From positions 1,496,001 through 1,560,000 of the forward strand of contig CP099988.1 of the NCBI GenBank assembly GCA_024167805.1: 64,000 bases of DNA, written 5' to 3'. The stretch's first letter is position 1. Each line of letters begins with the position of its first letter. Under the pieces are notes generated by a model. That model made no database searches and was not told where the DNA came from. It saw only the letters and a list, made by a program, of their open reading frames with translations. The stretch is from Methanobacterium sp. ERen5. Its GTDB lineage: Archaea; Methanobacteriota; Methanobacteria; Methanobacteriales; Methanobacteriaceae. The position numbers and the translations under genes were made by a program. Below, in pieces: positions 10,225 through 20,798 of the stretch.

Positions 10225-10899
10225 ATGAAGATAGTTGTTACAATAGGCGGTTCAATACTTATTAAGGACCATGATTATAAAAAATTCAGAGATTACGCAA
10301 ATGTTCTGAAGAAGTTAAACCAAGATAATGATGTATTTGTTGTTGTAGGTGGTGGAAAAACTGCAAGGGACTATATTGGCATTGCCAGGTCTTTGGGAGT
10401 TTCAGAAGCCATGTGTGATGATGTTGGGATCGAAGTTACAAGGCTAAATGCAAAACTTTTAATTGCAGCCCTTGGCAAAGATGCATACCCTGATGTTCCA
10501 CACAACTTTAGGGAAGCATTAATTTATGCAAATTCTGGGAACATTATTGTAATGGGAGGAACTGAACCTGCTCACAGTACGGATGCTGTTGGAAGCATAC
10601 TAGCGGAGTTTGTGGGTTCAGATCTGCTTATAAATGCCACATCTGTGGACGGGCTTTACAACAAAGATCCAAACAAATATTCTGATGCTGTGATGTTTAA
10701 AGAGGTTAAACCATCCAAAATGATGGAATTAATGTCCCATAACGATGTTAAAGCAGGAACTTATGAATTTTTTGATATGACAGCCATACAAATCATAAAA
10801 AGGTCGAGTATTAAGACTGTGATAGTTAATGGTGAAGATCCACAGAATATTTTAATTGCAAATGAAGGTAATATTGGGACCACAATTATTCCAGAATAG
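10225..10899 (+). CDS. pyrH: UMP kinase (archaeal type)
   Basis: This 224-aa amino-acid-kinase-fold enzyme phosphorylates UMP to UDP. It starts [13 protein letters not shown] and has the glycine-rich [13 protein letters not shown] motif, the aspartate-containing [11 protein letters not shown] segment and the [10 protein letters not shown] motif. Length fits archaeal UMP kinases. GGTGATGAG directly precedes the ATG. It is divergent from aRF1. Confidence 0.93.
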   Translation: MKIVVTIGGSILIKDHDYKKFRDYANVLKKLNQDNDVFVVVGGGKTARDYIGIARSLGVSEAMCDDVGIEVTRLNAKLLIAALGKDAYPDVPHNFREALIYANSGNIIVMGGTEPAHSTDAVGSILAEFVGSDLLINATSVDGLYNKDPNKYSDAVMFKEVKPSKMMELMSHNDVKAGTYEFFDMTAIQIIKRSSIKTVIVNGEDPQNILIANEGNIGTTIIPE

Positions 10900-10932
10900 A
10901 AAAAAATTTAAAGATTAACGAGGTTAAAAAAA

Positions 10933-11133
10933 ATGACTGATCAACACAAGCACTGTCCAGTGTGCCAAAAACCAATACCACTTTCTGAAAAATTTTGTTC
11001 ACCAAAATGTGAGCAGGTTTACATGGAAAGACAAAAGAAAGTCGAAAAAACTAAAAAAACACTCTACATATTATTTGCAGCATTTATTATAATTTGGCTG
11101 TTATTCACATTAAGGGGACAATTAGGATTTTAA
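10933..11133 (+). CDS. DUF2116 zinc-ribbon membrane protein
   Basis: This 66-aa protein has an N-terminal zinc ribbon (CPVCQ at 8-12, CSPKC at 27-31), then a lysine-rich segment, one transmembrane helix (about 44-61) and a short tail. It matches the DUF2116 family of small archaeal proteins, whose function is unknown. It starts 33 bases after pyrH and may be cotranscribed. It is convergent with TFB. Confidence 0.8.
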   Translation: MTDQHKHCPVCQKPIPLSEKFCSPKCEQVYMERQKKVEKTKKTLYILFAAFIIIWLLFTLRGQLGF

Positions 11134-11186
11134 TACCTAAATTACTCTAAATTCTATTTTTTTAAAATAAATAAAATTAGGGCATT

Positions 11187-12182
11187 TTATAATGTTACGC
11201 CCATGTCAAGCTGTTCTGTAAGCTCTTTATATCTGTTTCTTATTGTAACTTCTGTCACACCAGCTATATCTGCAACGTCCCTTTGAGTTTTTCTCTCTCC
11301 AAGGAGTACTGATGCTATGTATAGTGCTGCTGCTGCAACTCCTGTAGGACCTCTGCCTGATGTGAGACCTTTTTCCATGGCTTTTTCAATTATTTCGATG
11401 GCCTTGGATTGTACTTCTCCTGATAGGTTCAGTTCACTTGCAAACCTTGGTACATAATCTACAGGGGATGTTGGCGGTAGTTTGATGTTGAGTTCTCGGG
11501 TTAAGAACCTGTAGGTTCTTCCAACTTCCTTTTTACTAACTCTAGATACCTCAGCTATTTCATCCAAAGTTCTTGGAACGTTACATCTTCTGCATGCCGC
11601 GTAGAGTGATGCTGCAACCACTCCTTCGATACTTCTTCCTCTGATGAGTTTGTTTTCAACAGCATTCCTGTAAACAACCGATGCTGCTTCACGAACACTT
11701 CTTGGAAGTCCCAGTCTTGAGGAGTCCCTGTCAAGTTCGGACAGTGCAAATGCGAGGTTTCTTTCGGTTGCCCCGGATATTCTGATCTTTCTCTGCCATT
11801 TTCTGAGTCTGTACCACTGGGCACGGTTTCTGGCAGGAATGTCACGCCCGTAAATATCCTTGTTTCTCCAGTCGATCATGGTGGAGAGTCCCTTATCGTG
11901 AATGGTATAAGTTATCGGTGCACCTACTCTGGTCCTTTTATCACGCTGTTCATGGTCGAATGCTCTCCATTCGGGGCCCATATCAACGATGTTATCATCA
12001 ATCACAAGTCCGCAGGCACCACAAACTACTTCGCCTCGTTCATGATCATTGATAAGTTTTTGAGATCCACATTCTGGGCATTTAGTTTCTTTTTTCTCAA
12101 TTTCAGAAACGTCCTGCTTCATTAATTCTTTTTCAGAAACATCAGGTTCTGAAATGCCCTCGTTTACAACATCCTGTTTCAA
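11187..12182 (-). CDS. tfb: Transcription initiation factor TFB
   Basis: TFB binds TBP-TATA-BRE and recruits archaeal RNA polymerase. The 331-aa protein has an N-terminal zinc ribbon (CPECGSQ at about 35 and CGACG at about 54), a B-reader/linker region and two cyclin-fold repeats ending in a helix-turn-helix. The TTG at 12182 overlaps the gar1 stop (TTGA), which implies coupled translation. An internal ATG at 12122 would remove 20 residues; the MKQDV sequence occurs at both starts, so the true start is uncertain. Confidence 0.94.
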   Translation of the reverse strand: MKQDVVNEGISEPDVSEKELMKQDVSEIEKKETKCPECGSQKLINDHERGEVVCGACGLVIDDNIVDMGPEWRAFDHEQRDKRTRVGAPITYTIHDKGLSTMIDWRNKDIYGRDIPARNRAQWYRLRKWQRKIRISGATERNLAFALSELDRDSSRLGLPRSVREAASVVYRNAVENKLIRGRSIEGVVAASLYAACRRCNVPRTLDEIAEVSRVSKKEVGRTYRFLTRELNIKLPPTSPVDYVPRFASELNLSGEVQSKAIEIIEKAMEKGLTSGRGPTGVAAAALYIASVLLGERKTQRDVADIAGVTEVTIRNRYKELTEQLDMGVTL

Positions 12183-12469
12183 TTCTTCTTTCGTTTCCTT
12201 CGCCCCCGATTTTCAATCTTTTTTGAAGAGGGAATGTACAAGTCTTTTCCAATTAATTTTTCAAGGTTCCTTGAATTTTTAGCAAAAACTTTTACAGATA
12301 TGTACTGACCTTTAGTAGGACCAAAAACATCATAAACAGTACCAAATTTTTTGTTGTCTTCTGTGTAAACAGGTAAACCAAAACCTGGAGTTTGATTTGA
12401 TTTTATAATTATTCTGTTTCTGTTGGAAATATGCGAAATTTTACCCAATTGCTTCATTTGTCGACCCAT
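12179..12469 (-). CDS. gar1: H/ACA RNA-protein component Gar1
   Basis: Gar1 is a small basic protein of the H/ACA ribonucleoprotein that makes pseudouridines in rRNA. The 96-aa sequence has the beta-barrel core ([27 protein letters not shown]) and a Lys/Arg-rich tail (RGRRKRKKN). It precedes tfb, an arrangement common in Methanobacteriales. The start could also be the ATG at 12457. A TATA-like element lies about 38 bases upstream. Confidence 0.92.
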   Translation of the reverse strand: MGRQMKQLGKISHISNRNRIIIKSNQTPGFGLPVYTEDNKKFGTVYDVFGPTKGQYISVKVFAKNSRNLEKLIGKDLYIPSSKKIENRGRRKRKKN

Positions 12470-12501
12470 TCGTAATTTTGTTTAATCCCTCTAAACCGAA
12501 A

Positions 12502-12514
12502 CTTTTATATATTG
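12502..12514 (-). promoter_or_regulatory. TATA-like box for gar1-tfb
   Basis: On the minus strand this reads AATATATAAAAGT, centred about 38 bases before the gar1 ATG. A second AT-rich TATATATA stretch at 12532-12541 could serve another start. Confidence 0.45.
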
Positions 12515-12609
12515 ATAACTAACCCGAAGTAGTATATATAGTTTGCGATAGTTTTAAAAAGGTATTTATATCGAATTGCAGAACTTTACACCTCTATTTA
12601 AGGCTTGTT

Positions 12610-13671
12610 TTAGTTAGAGGAGCTTCTATCCTTTTTTGCCAAAAGCTTTCCATAGTACGCAGTTGCAATGATACCCACACCAGTTGGCATTAAGAAACTT
12701 ACCACACGATCAATTAGACTGGCGGCAATCACCACATCGGCAGGAACTCCTACAACTAAAAATAAACCGACCATTGTTACTTCACGAAGTCCTAAAGCTC
12801 CGGGTATTGTTGGTAATATTGTTATAAGAATTGCTATGGTATATATGATGATCAGGGGGATAATGGGAGGGTATGATCCCACAGCAGCAAAACATAGGTA
12901 CATCCTCAACATGTCTGTTCCCCACATCAAGAAAGAAATTGAAAGACCCAGTACGAACATTTTATGATCTTGTAGAACTGTTGCAAAACCTGTAGAAAAC
13001 CTTTCAACGTAGTACTGTATTTGTTCGCTCACAGCTGAAAAGGTGGTCTCTTTTTTGGTTATTTTCAATGCGTATGGGAAGATGGAACGTGCTATTGTAA
13101 GAATTATTCTTTCTGCAATTTCTCGTTTTACACCGACATAAATTAAAAGTCCGAAAAATGCCATTGTAACTATGATAAGCAAACTGATAAAAATGGTACT
13201 CCAAAAACTAATATTCCATGTTGAGATCATGTAAATGGCAAAGGCTGACACCAGAACAAATGGAAAAAATTCAAAAACACGATCTGCACTTGCAGAAACA
13301 AATGCAAGGTCGAAAGATATTTTCTCAAACTTACTAAGGAGATAAGCTCTCATGGGTTCTCCACCAGCAGCACCTGGAGTGATGTTGTTCCCAAAAAGAC
13401 TCGCGAACATCATTACAAATAGTTTACTGAACCCTGGGGATTTATCTATTACCTTCAAAATTAGTGACCAACGTTCAGTCCACATACAAATCAGCAATAT
13501 CTCAAGCAGGATAGCTATTGCGATAATTTCGAGATTTGCATTTTTTAAAACATTTATAATGTCTTGTAAGCCCACGGCAACCGAAACAATGAATATAATC
13601 AATATACCAATTATTATGGCAATCAATATTCCCCATTTATGCTCGCTTATAAATTCGGCAGTGGTCTGCAT
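12610..13671 (-). CDS. UPF0104/TIGR00374-type integral membrane flippase-like protein
   Basis: This 353-aa protein has about eight hydrophobic segments. The region GNNITPGAAGGEPMRAYLL resembles the signature of the lysylphosphatidylglycerol synthase transmembrane-region family (TIGR00374), and the late TIPGALGLREV motif also fits. Relatives move lipids or lipid-linked molecules across the membrane. In an archaeon the substrate may be a lipid-linked glycan, but nothing here shows it. No ribosome site precedes the ATG at 13671, so it may be leaderless. Confidence 0.82.
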   Translation of the reverse strand: MQTTAEFISEHKWGILIAIIIGILIIFIVSVAVGLQDIINVLKNANLEIIAIAILLEILLICMWTERWSLILKVIDKSPGFSKLFVMMFASLFGNNITPGAAGGEPMRAYLLSKFEKISFDLAFVSASADRVFEFFPFVLVSAFAIYMISTWNISFWSTIFISLLIIVTMAFFGLLIYVGVKREIAERIILTIARSIFPYALKITKKETTFSAVSEQIQYYVERFSTGFATVLQDHKMFVLGLSISFLMWGTDMLRMYLCFAAVGSYPPIIPLIIIYTIAILITILPTIPGALGLREVTMVGLFLVVGVPADVVIAASLIDRVVSFLMPTGVGIIATAYYGKLLAKKDRSSSN

Positions 13672-13756
13672 TTTAAAAAATATTTAGTTGTTTGTATATC
13701 AAGTTATCCATCTTTAATAAAATAAAAAAATAAGGTTTTAATCAATCATGGAATTA

Positions 13757-14419
13757 TTATTTAATTCCCAATATTTCCATGAAAGATATGTCTTGATCTA
13801 ATTTGGAGCTTATTTCAGTTTCGTTGCTCACTATTTTCATTGCTACTTTCATGACCTCTGAAACCATTTCTTGGTCCACACTCACAACTCCGCATTCATC
13901 TCCTATAATGAGGTCTCCCGGTTTGATGATGGTGTCTTCAATTGTGAGGGTTACGTTGATTTCACCTTCTGTCAGAGGCTTTCCAGCATTTGGTACTACA
14001 TTTCGAGAAAATACTGGATATTTCAAACTTTTTATCCCTGCACTGTCTCTACTGGCACCAATAACTACTGTTCCTGAAAGACCGTGTTTTTGAGCTGCTG
14101 TAGATGCTAATTCGCCCCAAACAGCAGTTTGGTCATCTTCACAACTTATTACCAGCACATCTCCTTTTTTGGCACTATATATTCCTTTTATTACAGTACC
14201 CCAATCATTGGAAGATGTTTTAACGGTTGTAACTCTTCCAATAATTTTGAAATCGTCAATTGGTTTTATATTTACTAAAACTCCATTTTTTCCTGTTAGC
14301 TTGGTTAAAGCATCTGAATACTGTGATGTTGTAATATCCTGATTTACAGGTTCTTCAGAAGATTTGGAAGCAAATTTTTTTAAAAAGGTGTCTGGAGAAA
14401 GTTTTTGCTTTCCATCCAT
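13757..14419 (-). CDS. RraA-family protein
   Basis: This 220-aa protein has the RraA / HMG-aldolase fold signature: GDVLVISCEDDQTAVWGELAS, then VVIGASRDSAGIKSL, then PGDLIIGDECGVVSV. Family members range from RNase E regulators to metal-dependent aldolases. In archaea the domain also occurs fused to hexulose-phosphate synthase. The first 35 residues are extra and poorly conserved. It lies 33 bases after the DUF211 gene on the same strand, so the two are likely one transcript. Function unknown. Confidence 0.75.
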   Translation of the reverse strand: MDGKQKLSPDTFLKKFASKSSEEPVNQDITTSQYSDALTKLTGKNGVLVNIKPIDDFKIIGRVTTVKTSSNDWGTVIKGIYSAKKGDVLVISCEDDQTAVWGELASTAAQKHGLSGTVVIGASRDSAGIKSLKYPVFSRNVVPNAGKPLTEGEINVTLTIEDTIIKPGDLIIGDECGVVSVDQEMVSEVMKVAMKIVSNETEISSKLDQDISFMEILGIK

Positions 14420-14452
14420 TTAATCAGTCCTGAGGTGTTGTAACTTCTTCAA

Positions 14453-14713
14453 TTAATTTTTTCCAGCCACAACTTCATCCACACTGTGGATTGAACCACC
14501 ATACTCTTCAATTGCTTCTGTGATAACATCGTAGTCTAGGTCATCACCTTGCATGGTAACCTTTATGTTCTCAGTTTCCTTGTCTATTTCTAGAAGTGTG
14601 ATATTAACGCCCTCTACGCCATTAATTTCACTTAAATATTTAGCAAATGTGGGAATTATTGGTTCATGTGGTTTCAATATGTCCAGAACTATCCTAATAA
14701 GGCCTTTTGCCAC
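14453..14713 (-). CDS. DUF211 family protein
   Basis: This 86-aa protein (MAKGLIRIVLDILKPHEP...) matches the archaeal DUF211 family, which forms a ferredoxin-like fold. The conserved VEGVNITLLEIDKETENIKVT and IEEYGGSIHSVDEV segments are visible. Function is not established. It is the first gene of a pair with the RraA-like gene. Confidence 0.85.
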   Translation of the reverse strand: MAKGLIRIVLDILKPHEPIIPTFAKYLSEINGVEGVNITLLEIDKETENIKVTMQGDDLDYDVITEAIEEYGGSIHSVDEVVAGKN

Positions 14714-15430
14714 TTTAATTTCCTCCGATTTTTTTAACTAAGATGTCACAGAACTTATTCTTTCTGTTCATCTAACTTTACTATGTATCAGTTGTTAATG
14801 AGATCAACTTTCTATATACATTTTCTGAAATTTTTGAATCAATATAATATTATGGTCAAATATTGAACTGTAAGTTTAACTGGGATTTGTTTCGTTTTTA
14901 AAGTATGATTTAAATTGTTTGTATGAAATTTCAATGAAATTTCCAAAAAATGATGTGAATACAAGATCATCTAGTTTTTATTGGATTAACTTTTTAAGAT
15001 TTATAACAAGACATAAACTCATATAAACTGGTTAATAGACTATTTTGATATATAACCTTTAATTAAGGTCTTGGTGGATGTTGAGTGATTCTATTACTTA
15101 TTGATTCCAACTGCTGTGGGGGGATATTTTTTTGAATAAGTCTTAAATAACACTCCAAAGTACGATATGCAATTAACAGCAGTTCATTCATTGACGATAA
15201 TGTTAAATCTTTTATAACGCTTTAAAAAGTTAATTAAAGGCTTATAATTGGTTTTTTCATAAAATTATTTCCAAAACATTTATATATTAAGCCAAGAAGA
15301 AGCTGTTATGTGAATTGAATAGCAAGGGGGTTAGATAAGTCTGAATGATTGAAAAAACTTATATTTTGGACGATTTAAAAAAAGATAAAAATTAAAATTT
15401 AAAATAAAATTCGTTAGGAGGCGAACAAAT
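14714..15430. other. Long intergenic region before the chagasin-like gene
   Basis: About 700 AT-rich bases with no supportable coding sequence. A good TATA-like element (TTTATATATTAA near 15279-15290) lies about 145 bases before the next gene, which would give a long leader. I see no convincing hairpin array or RNA gene. Confidence 0.4.
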
Positions 15431-15823
15431 ATGAAAAATTTTAAAATAACATCTTTATTGCTGTTCGCTGTATTTGCGCTAAGTATGATTTCAGGAGCAT
15501 CTGCAGCACATGTTAATGGTACACAGGTAGTACCAGTACATAAAACAGTAAACACACACTTAAATGCTAAATTCACCATTAATGTCATAGGTAATCCAAG
15601 TACAGGATACAATTGGGTTCCTCAATACGACCACAAATATTTCAAACTTGTAAGCAGTAAATTTACACCTTCAAGTAACAAAATAGGAGCTCCAGGAGTT
15701 CAAAAATATGTATTTAAGGCAATTAAAAAAGGTAACGCAAATATAGACCTTAAATATCTCCGATCATGGGAGAAAAAACAACCTACAAACGAGATTGTAT
15801 ACTTTGTTAAAATAAACAAGTAA
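15431..15823 (+). CDS. Secreted chagasin-like (I42) cysteine-protease inhibitor
   Basis: This 130-aa protein has a clear signal peptide (hydrophobic residues 7-22, cleavage near ASA-AHV). The mature part carries the three inhibitory loops of chagasin-type inhibitors: NPSTGYNW (55-62), a G-x-x-G loop (GAPG, 86-89) followed by KYVFKA, and RSWE (111-114). Chagasin-family proteins block papain-like cysteine peptidases. In a pseudomurein-walled methanogen a target could be a secreted cell-wall peptidase, its own or a virus's; that is inference. A strong AGGAGG precedes the start. Confidence 0.85.
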   Translation: MKNFKITSLLLFAVFALSMISGASAAHVNGTQVVPVHKTVNTHLNAKFTINVIGNPSTGYNWVPQYDHKYFKLVSSKFTPSSNKIGAPGVQKYVFKAIKKGNANIDLKYLRSWEKKQPTNEIVYFVKINK

Positions 15824-16347
15824 ATAACAACTCTTTTTCATTTTTTAATTAATACTACATTTTTTTCATGATTGTCAGTTAAGTTAAATCAGTGCACCAT
15901 GGCTTAAATGAATAAATTAAAAGCTCATTTAGATATGGAAATAAGGGTAAAATATCGTGCTAAATATTTAATTAAGGAGTTTTACCTGATATTAATTTCT
16001 TATTTCGAGTTGTAATTTGACTTCCTAAATATAAAAGAATACTTTATATTATAGACTTTCCAATTTTTAAAATCAATTTATCCAATGGGCAAACAAATAC
16101 AATGTGAAAAGCATCCTTATAATGTTAGAAATATTTGATCTAAAACTTTTTAAATGAATTTTGTTAGTGATTCCTATAATTTTCGAATCTGAAATAAATT
16201 AATTTAACAGTTTTTAGCAGTTATAACTCCTTTAAAATCTTTAAAATAGTGATTTATTAATACTGCTATCAATTACTTCAATTTTATATATGAGATGGGT
16301 TATAATATGATATAGATACTTATCAACATCATAAAAAGGGCTTATAG
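15824..16347. other. Intergenic region
   Basis: About 520 AT-rich bases between the inhibitor gene and the Toprim gene. I see only very short open frames without ribosome sites. A TATATATGAG-like stretch near 16287 may belong to the downstream promoter. Confidence 0.35.
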
Positions 16348-16788
16348 ATGAGTTTTAAAAAACTATCATGTATTATAGAGGAACTCAAGATCTGTGCGGA
16401 GCAGGGAATGCCAATACTTATCGAGGGAAATAAAGACGTAAATGCTTTGAAGAAACTTGGTATCAATGGTACTTTCATTAAAGTCTCAGGTTCTGGTCTT
16501 AAATTATTCGAAATTGCTGAAAAATCTGTGAAATTGTCCTCAAAAGTTATTATCCTTACAGACTTCGATAAAAAAGGAGAACAACTTGCCAAAAGACTTG
16601 CAGGGGATATACAAAGTCTTGGTTCATATCCAAATCTGGAGATCAGAAGAAAAATTATGGGTATTACCAGGAAATTCATAAAAGATATTGAGAGCCTCCC
16701 AAGGCACATGGAGCAATTAGAACTCGAAGAAAACCCCGATGGTGTTTGTGATAATTTCGATCATCAACGTTTCTGTGTCAGATACTGA
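16348..16788 (+). CDS. Small Toprim-domain protein
   Basis: This 146-aa protein consists essentially of one Toprim fold: the glutamate motif [17 protein letters not shown] (about 22-38) and the DxD-like motif [16 protein letters not shown] (about 70-85). Similar small Toprim proteins resemble the RNase M5 (RnmV) type and occur next to dnaG in methanogens. A nucleic-acid cleaving or primase-related role is inferred, not shown. The stop overlaps an ATG that is in frame with dnaG. Confidence 0.8.
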   Translation: MSFKKLSCIIEELKICAEQGMPILIEGNKDVNALKKLGINGTFIKVSGSGLKLFEIAEKSVKLSSKVIILTDFDKKGEQLAKRLAGDIQSLGSYPNLEIRRKIMGITRKFIKDIESLPRHMEQLELEENPDGVCDNFDHQRFCVRY

Positions 16789-16850
16789 TGCCAACTGGGC
16801 ATGATATAATCATCATTGAGAGTATCTATACAAGAAGGGGAGGCCCAAAA

Positions 16851-17996
16851 ATGGGAAAAGAAGAGATTAGTACGACTAAATATCTTATTCACGCTCAAAT
16901 TAATGCTAATGGAATTGTTGAAAAGCCAGATGTCGTTGGAGCAATTTTCGGACAGACTGAAGGGCTTTTAAGTAACGATTTAGATTTAAGGGAACTGCAA
17001 AAAACTGGTAGAATTGGAAGAATTAAGGTCAACATTAACTCCAAAGCAGGCAGATCCAAAGGAGAAATAGTCATTCCATCCAGCCTTGACAGGGTTGAAA
17101 CAGCCATTCTCGCAGCATCATTAGAAACCATTAACAGGGTAGGACCTTGTGAAGCATATATACAAGTTTCTAAAGTTGAAGATGTCAGGGCAGTTAAAAG
17201 GAGAAAAGTAGTAGACAGAGCTAAAGAGCTTTACAAGGGTATGATGGAAGAGGTAACTCCAGAAAGTCTGAAAATGATTGAAGAAGTTAAAGAAGCCATG
17301 AGAATCCATGAAATTGCAGAATATGGTGATGACAGACTTCCTGCAGGGCCAAATGTTATTTCATCCGATGCCATACTGGTAGTTGAAGGAAGGGCAGATG
17401 TCCTGAACCTCCTCAGGTATGGTGTGAAGAACTCAATCGCAGTTGAGGGTGTAAGTGTACCTAAAACAGTTGCAGAACTAACCAAACATAAAACAGTCAC
17501 AGCATTTCTCGATGGAGATAGGGGTGGAGATCTAATTCTCAAAGAACTTCTACAAGTTGGAGAAGTTGACTACGTGACCAGAGCTCCTCGGGGAAAAGAA
17601 GTCGAGGATCTAAGTAAAGAAGAAGTCATGGTTGCACTTCGGGATAAGATCCCAGTGGAACAGATATACCATGATGTTGGTGTAAAGGTTGAGAAGGTTG
17701 AACCTAAAGGACCAGATAAAATAACAGTTTTAAAGGGTATTCTAAAGGATCTTGAAGGATCTGGAAATGCCGAAATATTGGATGATGCACTCAACATATT
17801 GAAGGAAGTAAAGGTTGAAAACCTGTACGATGAACTCAAAAGAGTGAACAACAGTGCATACGCCGTTGTTTTTGATGGAGTTATCAGTCAAAGATTGATA
17901 GATATGGCCAAAGAAAAGGGTTTGAAACATATAGTGGCCGTCAAAATGAGTGATGTAGTAAAAAAACCAAGCCCCATAAAGGTAATAACCAGATAA
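16851..17996 (+). CDS. dnaG: Archaeal DnaG primase-like protein
   Basis: This protein of about 381 aa is archaeal DnaG, a Toprim protein associated with the RNA exosome and with limited primase activity. Visible are the N-terminal TTKYLIHAQINANGIVEKPDVVGAIF-like block, the Toprim glutamate motif VVEGRADVLNLLRYG and the DGDRGGDLILKEL motif. The frame is open back to an ATG at 16788. I choose 16851 because GGGGAGG lies about 8 nt before it and because the family begins at MGKEEI-like residues. Confidence 0.93.
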   Translation: MGKEEISTTKYLIHAQINANGIVEKPDVVGAIFGQTEGLLSNDLDLRELQKTGRIGRIKVNINSKAGRSKGEIVIPSSLDRVETAILAASLETINRVGPCEAYIQVSKVEDVRAVKRRKVVDRAKELYKGMMEEVTPESLKMIEEVKEAMRIHEIAEYGDDRLPAGPNVISSDAILVVEGRADVLNLLRYGVKNSIAVEGVSVPKTVAELTKHKTVTAFLDGDRGGDLILKELLQVGEVDYVTRAPRGKEVEDLSKEEVMVALRDKIPVEQIYHDVGVKVEKVEPKGPDKITVLKGILKDLEGSGNAEILDDALNILKEVKVENLYDELKRVNNSAYAVVFDGVISQRLIDMAKEKGLKHIVAVKMSDVVKKPSPIKVITR

Positions 17997-18069
17997 CTCC
18001 TATTTTATTGGAAAACCCGTAAAAAAGGGATCATACAGGGATTATAAAATTAATCCCTGGGGAATTTTT

Positions 18070-19581
18070 ATGTACGTAAACATGAAAAAAGAATTTTTAA
18101 GAGATATTAACACTACTAAAGATATTCTCATACCTAAAGATCCGCTTGAAAGAGTTATTGGACATGAGGATATTATAAGATCCGTTAAAATTGCTGCTAA
18201 ACAGAGAAGAAACCTTCTACTTGTGGGTCCTCCGGGAATTGGAAAATCTTTAATTGCCCAAGCAATTTCATTCCATCTTAAAAAATCCAACGAAGAAATA
18301 ACAGTTGTTCAAAACCCTGAAAGACCAGAAAGACCATTTGTTGAAACCAAAACTCGCAATGAAATGGAACATGAAAAGAGGGATCTTGAAAGGGCAGAAG
18401 GAGAATTGGTCAGTCCAGAAAATGTTCCGGAAGCAGTTGCAGATAGATTAGGTTTTCGATGTGTTAACTGTGGAGGGTACAACAATGCTTACCAGAGCAT
18501 ATGTCCCAATTGTGGTGCAGATAAATATTCCCACATAAACGCCCGACGGAAACATCTGGGCGATCTCCTGGGAATGTTTGAGATGAATGAGGGATCCGTT
18601 AACATTCCTCAAGAGAGGGTTACAACCACCAGAATGAAAAATGGAAGGGAAGAAGTTGTTATTTATGAACGTGTTGATGGAGAACACATCAAGATATTGG
18701 ATCAGCATGCCCTAGAAAAAAGAAGGGAATTGGTGGAAGAAAAACCAAAGAATGTAATCATCCCTATCGATAGGAAATTATTTATCCAAGCCACAGGTGC
18801 CAGTGAAACTGAACTTTTAGGTGATGTACGTCATGATCCCTATGGTGGACATCCTGATTTAGGTACACAACCCTACGAACGTGTGGTTCCAGGTGCTGTT
18901 CATGAAGCACATGAAGGAGTACTTTTTATAGATGAGATCATCCATATCGCACCCCTCCAACGTTACATCTTAAGTGCTATGCAGGATAAGGTGTTTCCAA
19001 TAGTTGGAAGAAACCCACAAAGTGCTGGGAGTTCGGTGAGGGTGGATAATGTTCCATGCGATTTTATATTCATAGCAGCGTGCAATATCAGGGATATTCA
19101 ACATATACTACCGCCACTACGTTCTAGAATTCAGGGTGAAGGTTATGAAATTTTGATGAATACAACAATGCAGGATACTGATGAAAATAGGGCTAAAATA
19201 GCCCAATTCGTTGCCCAAGAAATAAAACTGGATGGAAAAATACCCCACGCAACAAGAAGGGCTGTTGAAGTGTTAATTGAAGAAGCAAGGCGAAGGGCAG
19301 AATCAATTGATGAACAAAAAAATTCTTTAACACTGAGACTAAGGGATCTAGGGGGATGTTTGAGGATGGCCGGGGATATGGCTGTTATGGAATCCAGCGA
19401 TCTTATAATGGAAAATCACATGACTTTCGCCATAAAAAATGCCCTATCTATAGAAGATCAGATAATAAAAAGATACAGTACCTTTGAAAATGCATTTAAC
19501 AAGGATATTTCAAGTTCTCAAAACATGGTTACTGGACAGAAACAGAATCCAAATGAAAACGTTGACAGAAGTTATATGTAA
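18070..19581 (+). CDS. Lon/LonB-like AAA+ ATPase lacking a protease domain, with a zinc ribbon
   Basis: This 503-aa AAA+ ATPase has Walker A GPPGIGKS at 53-60 and Walker B GVLFIDE at 283-289, plus a PPLRSRIQ arginine-finger region, all closest to archaeal LonB. Unlike LonB it ends after the ATPase and alpha-helical lid and has no Ser-Lys protease domain. Where LonB has transmembrane helices it carries a four-cysteine zinc ribbon (C131, C134, C145, C148). It is probably a cytoplasmic remodelling ATPase; substrate unknown. There is a second ATG four codons in. It stands alone between dnaG and xerA. Confidence 0.82.
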   Translation: MYVNMKKEFLRDINTTKDILIPKDPLERVIGHEDIIRSVKIAAKQRRNLLLVGPPGIGKSLIAQAISFHLKKSNEEITVVQNPERPERPFVETKTRNEMEHEKRDLERAEGELVSPENVPEAVADRLGFRCVNCGGYNNAYQSICPNCGADKYSHINARRKHLGDLLGMFEMNEGSVNIPQERVTTTRMKNGREEVVIYERVDGEHIKILDQHALEKRRELVEEKPKNVIIPIDRKLFIQATGASETELLGDVRHDPYGGHPDLGTQPYERVVPGAVHEAHEGVLFIDEIIHIAPLQRYILSAMQDKVFPIVGRNPQSAGSSVRVDNVPCDFIFIAACNIRDIQHILPPLRSRIQGEGYEILMNTTMQDTDENRAKIAQFVAQEIKLDGKIPHATRRAVEVLIEEARRRAESIDEQKNSLTLRLRDLGGCLRMAGDMAVMESSDLIMENHMTFAIKNALSIEDQIIKRYSTFENAFNKDISSSQNMVTGQKQNPNENVDRSYM

Positions 19582-19675
19582 ACATCCAACAATATACTTA
19601 AACTATTTACAATAATAAACATAAAACATCTACTAAAAAATATTATTAAAAACAAATTTAGGTTCTCTGACTAAA

Positions 19676-20671
19676 ATGAATCCCTACTCAAACCAACACT
19701 GGAAAAATATCGAGGGTGGTTCGGCACAGTTGCATGGGACAGTTTCAAGCGAGTCTGGGCATGTTTTGAGGGAAAATATACTCGATGCCTTTGATTTTCC
19801 TGAGATGATTGAAGATTACCTCATAGAACTGGAAATAAGGAACTACTCAAAAAACACCATAAAAACCTACAGGTCCATAATAATCAATTTTTACAAATTT
19901 TTAAAGGGTGAAAAGGATCTGTACGATGAAAGATTAGTTTTAAGAGCTTTTAAGAGATATATTCGTTATCTTAAACGAGAAAAGAATGTATCACAAAATT
20001 ATATCTACTTGGTAACGGTGGTTGTCAAGAAATTCTTTGAGTTTGGAGGTATCAGTGTTTTAAGGGACGTTCAAACACCTAAAAGGACCAAATCCCTTCC
20101 GAAATCATTAAATGAAAATGAGATACTGTTACTGATCAATGCCATGGACTACGATAAAGATGATTATCTATCCGAAACTTCAGAATTTTTAAGGCTCAGA
20201 AACAAGGTGATACTTGCTTTATTATACTCATCAGGACTGAGAGTTTCGGAGCTTGTGACACTGCATTCAGATAGTATTGATCTGACCGACAGAACCCTCC
20301 GTATCAGGGGAAAGGGTGAAAAGGATAGAATAGTACTTTTCGATGAACAAACCAAGGAACTCCTTGAGGGTTATCTCCAAGTCAGAGGGGATCAAAGTGA
20401 TTACCTCTTTTTGAACAGATCTGGAAATCATCTAACACCCCGATACATACAGATGATGATTAAGGATTATGCAAAGGCGGCGGGTATTAAAAAGAAGGTT
20501 ACGCCCCACATTTTAAGACATTCATTTGCAACCCACCTGCTTAAAAATGGAGTGGACATAAGGGCAATACAACAATTGTTAGGTCATTCAAACCTAAGTA
20601 CTACTCAGATTTACACCAGCGTGGATATGCACACTCTTAAAAATGTTTATGACCGGGCTAAATTGTCATAA
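19676..20671 (+). CDS. xerA: Tyrosine recombinase XerA
   Basis: This 331-aa site-specific recombinase has an N-terminal SAM-like core-binding domain (about 40-125) and a C-terminal catalytic domain. All catalytic residues are visible: R189 (SSGLRVSEL), K216, H278-x-x-R281 ([12 protein letters not shown]), H304 ([10 protein letters not shown]) and Y313. Archaeal XerA resolves chromosome dimers at a dif site. The N-terminal extension of about 35 residues is longer than in most XerA proteins, so an internal start is possible. No mobile-element neighbours are seen. Confidence 0.9.
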   Translation: MNPYSNQHWKNIEGGSAQLHGTVSSESGHVLRENILDAFDFPEMIEDYLIELEIRNYSKNTIKTYRSIIINFYKFLKGEKDLYDERLVLRAFKRYIRYLKREKNVSQNYIYLVTVVVKKFFEFGGISVLRDVQTPKRTKSLPKSLNENEILLLINAMDYDKDDYLSETSEFLRLRNKVILALLYSSGLRVSELVTLHSDSIDLTDRTLRIRGKGEKDRIVLFDEQTKELLEGYLQVRGDQSDYLFLNRSGNHLTPRYIQMMIKDYAKAAGIKKKVTPHILRHSFATHLLKNGVDIRAIQQLLGHSNLSTTQIYTSVDMHTLKNVYDRAKLS

Positions 20672-20798
20672 TAGTTTTAGTTGTAGCTTCAGCGCATAAT
20701 AGATGGATTAATCCAGTTTTTGACTATTATCTAATTAAACCAGATGTGTTTACTAGAGTGGGAATTTTCATTCTTTACTCTTGATGGAGAAATTAGGA

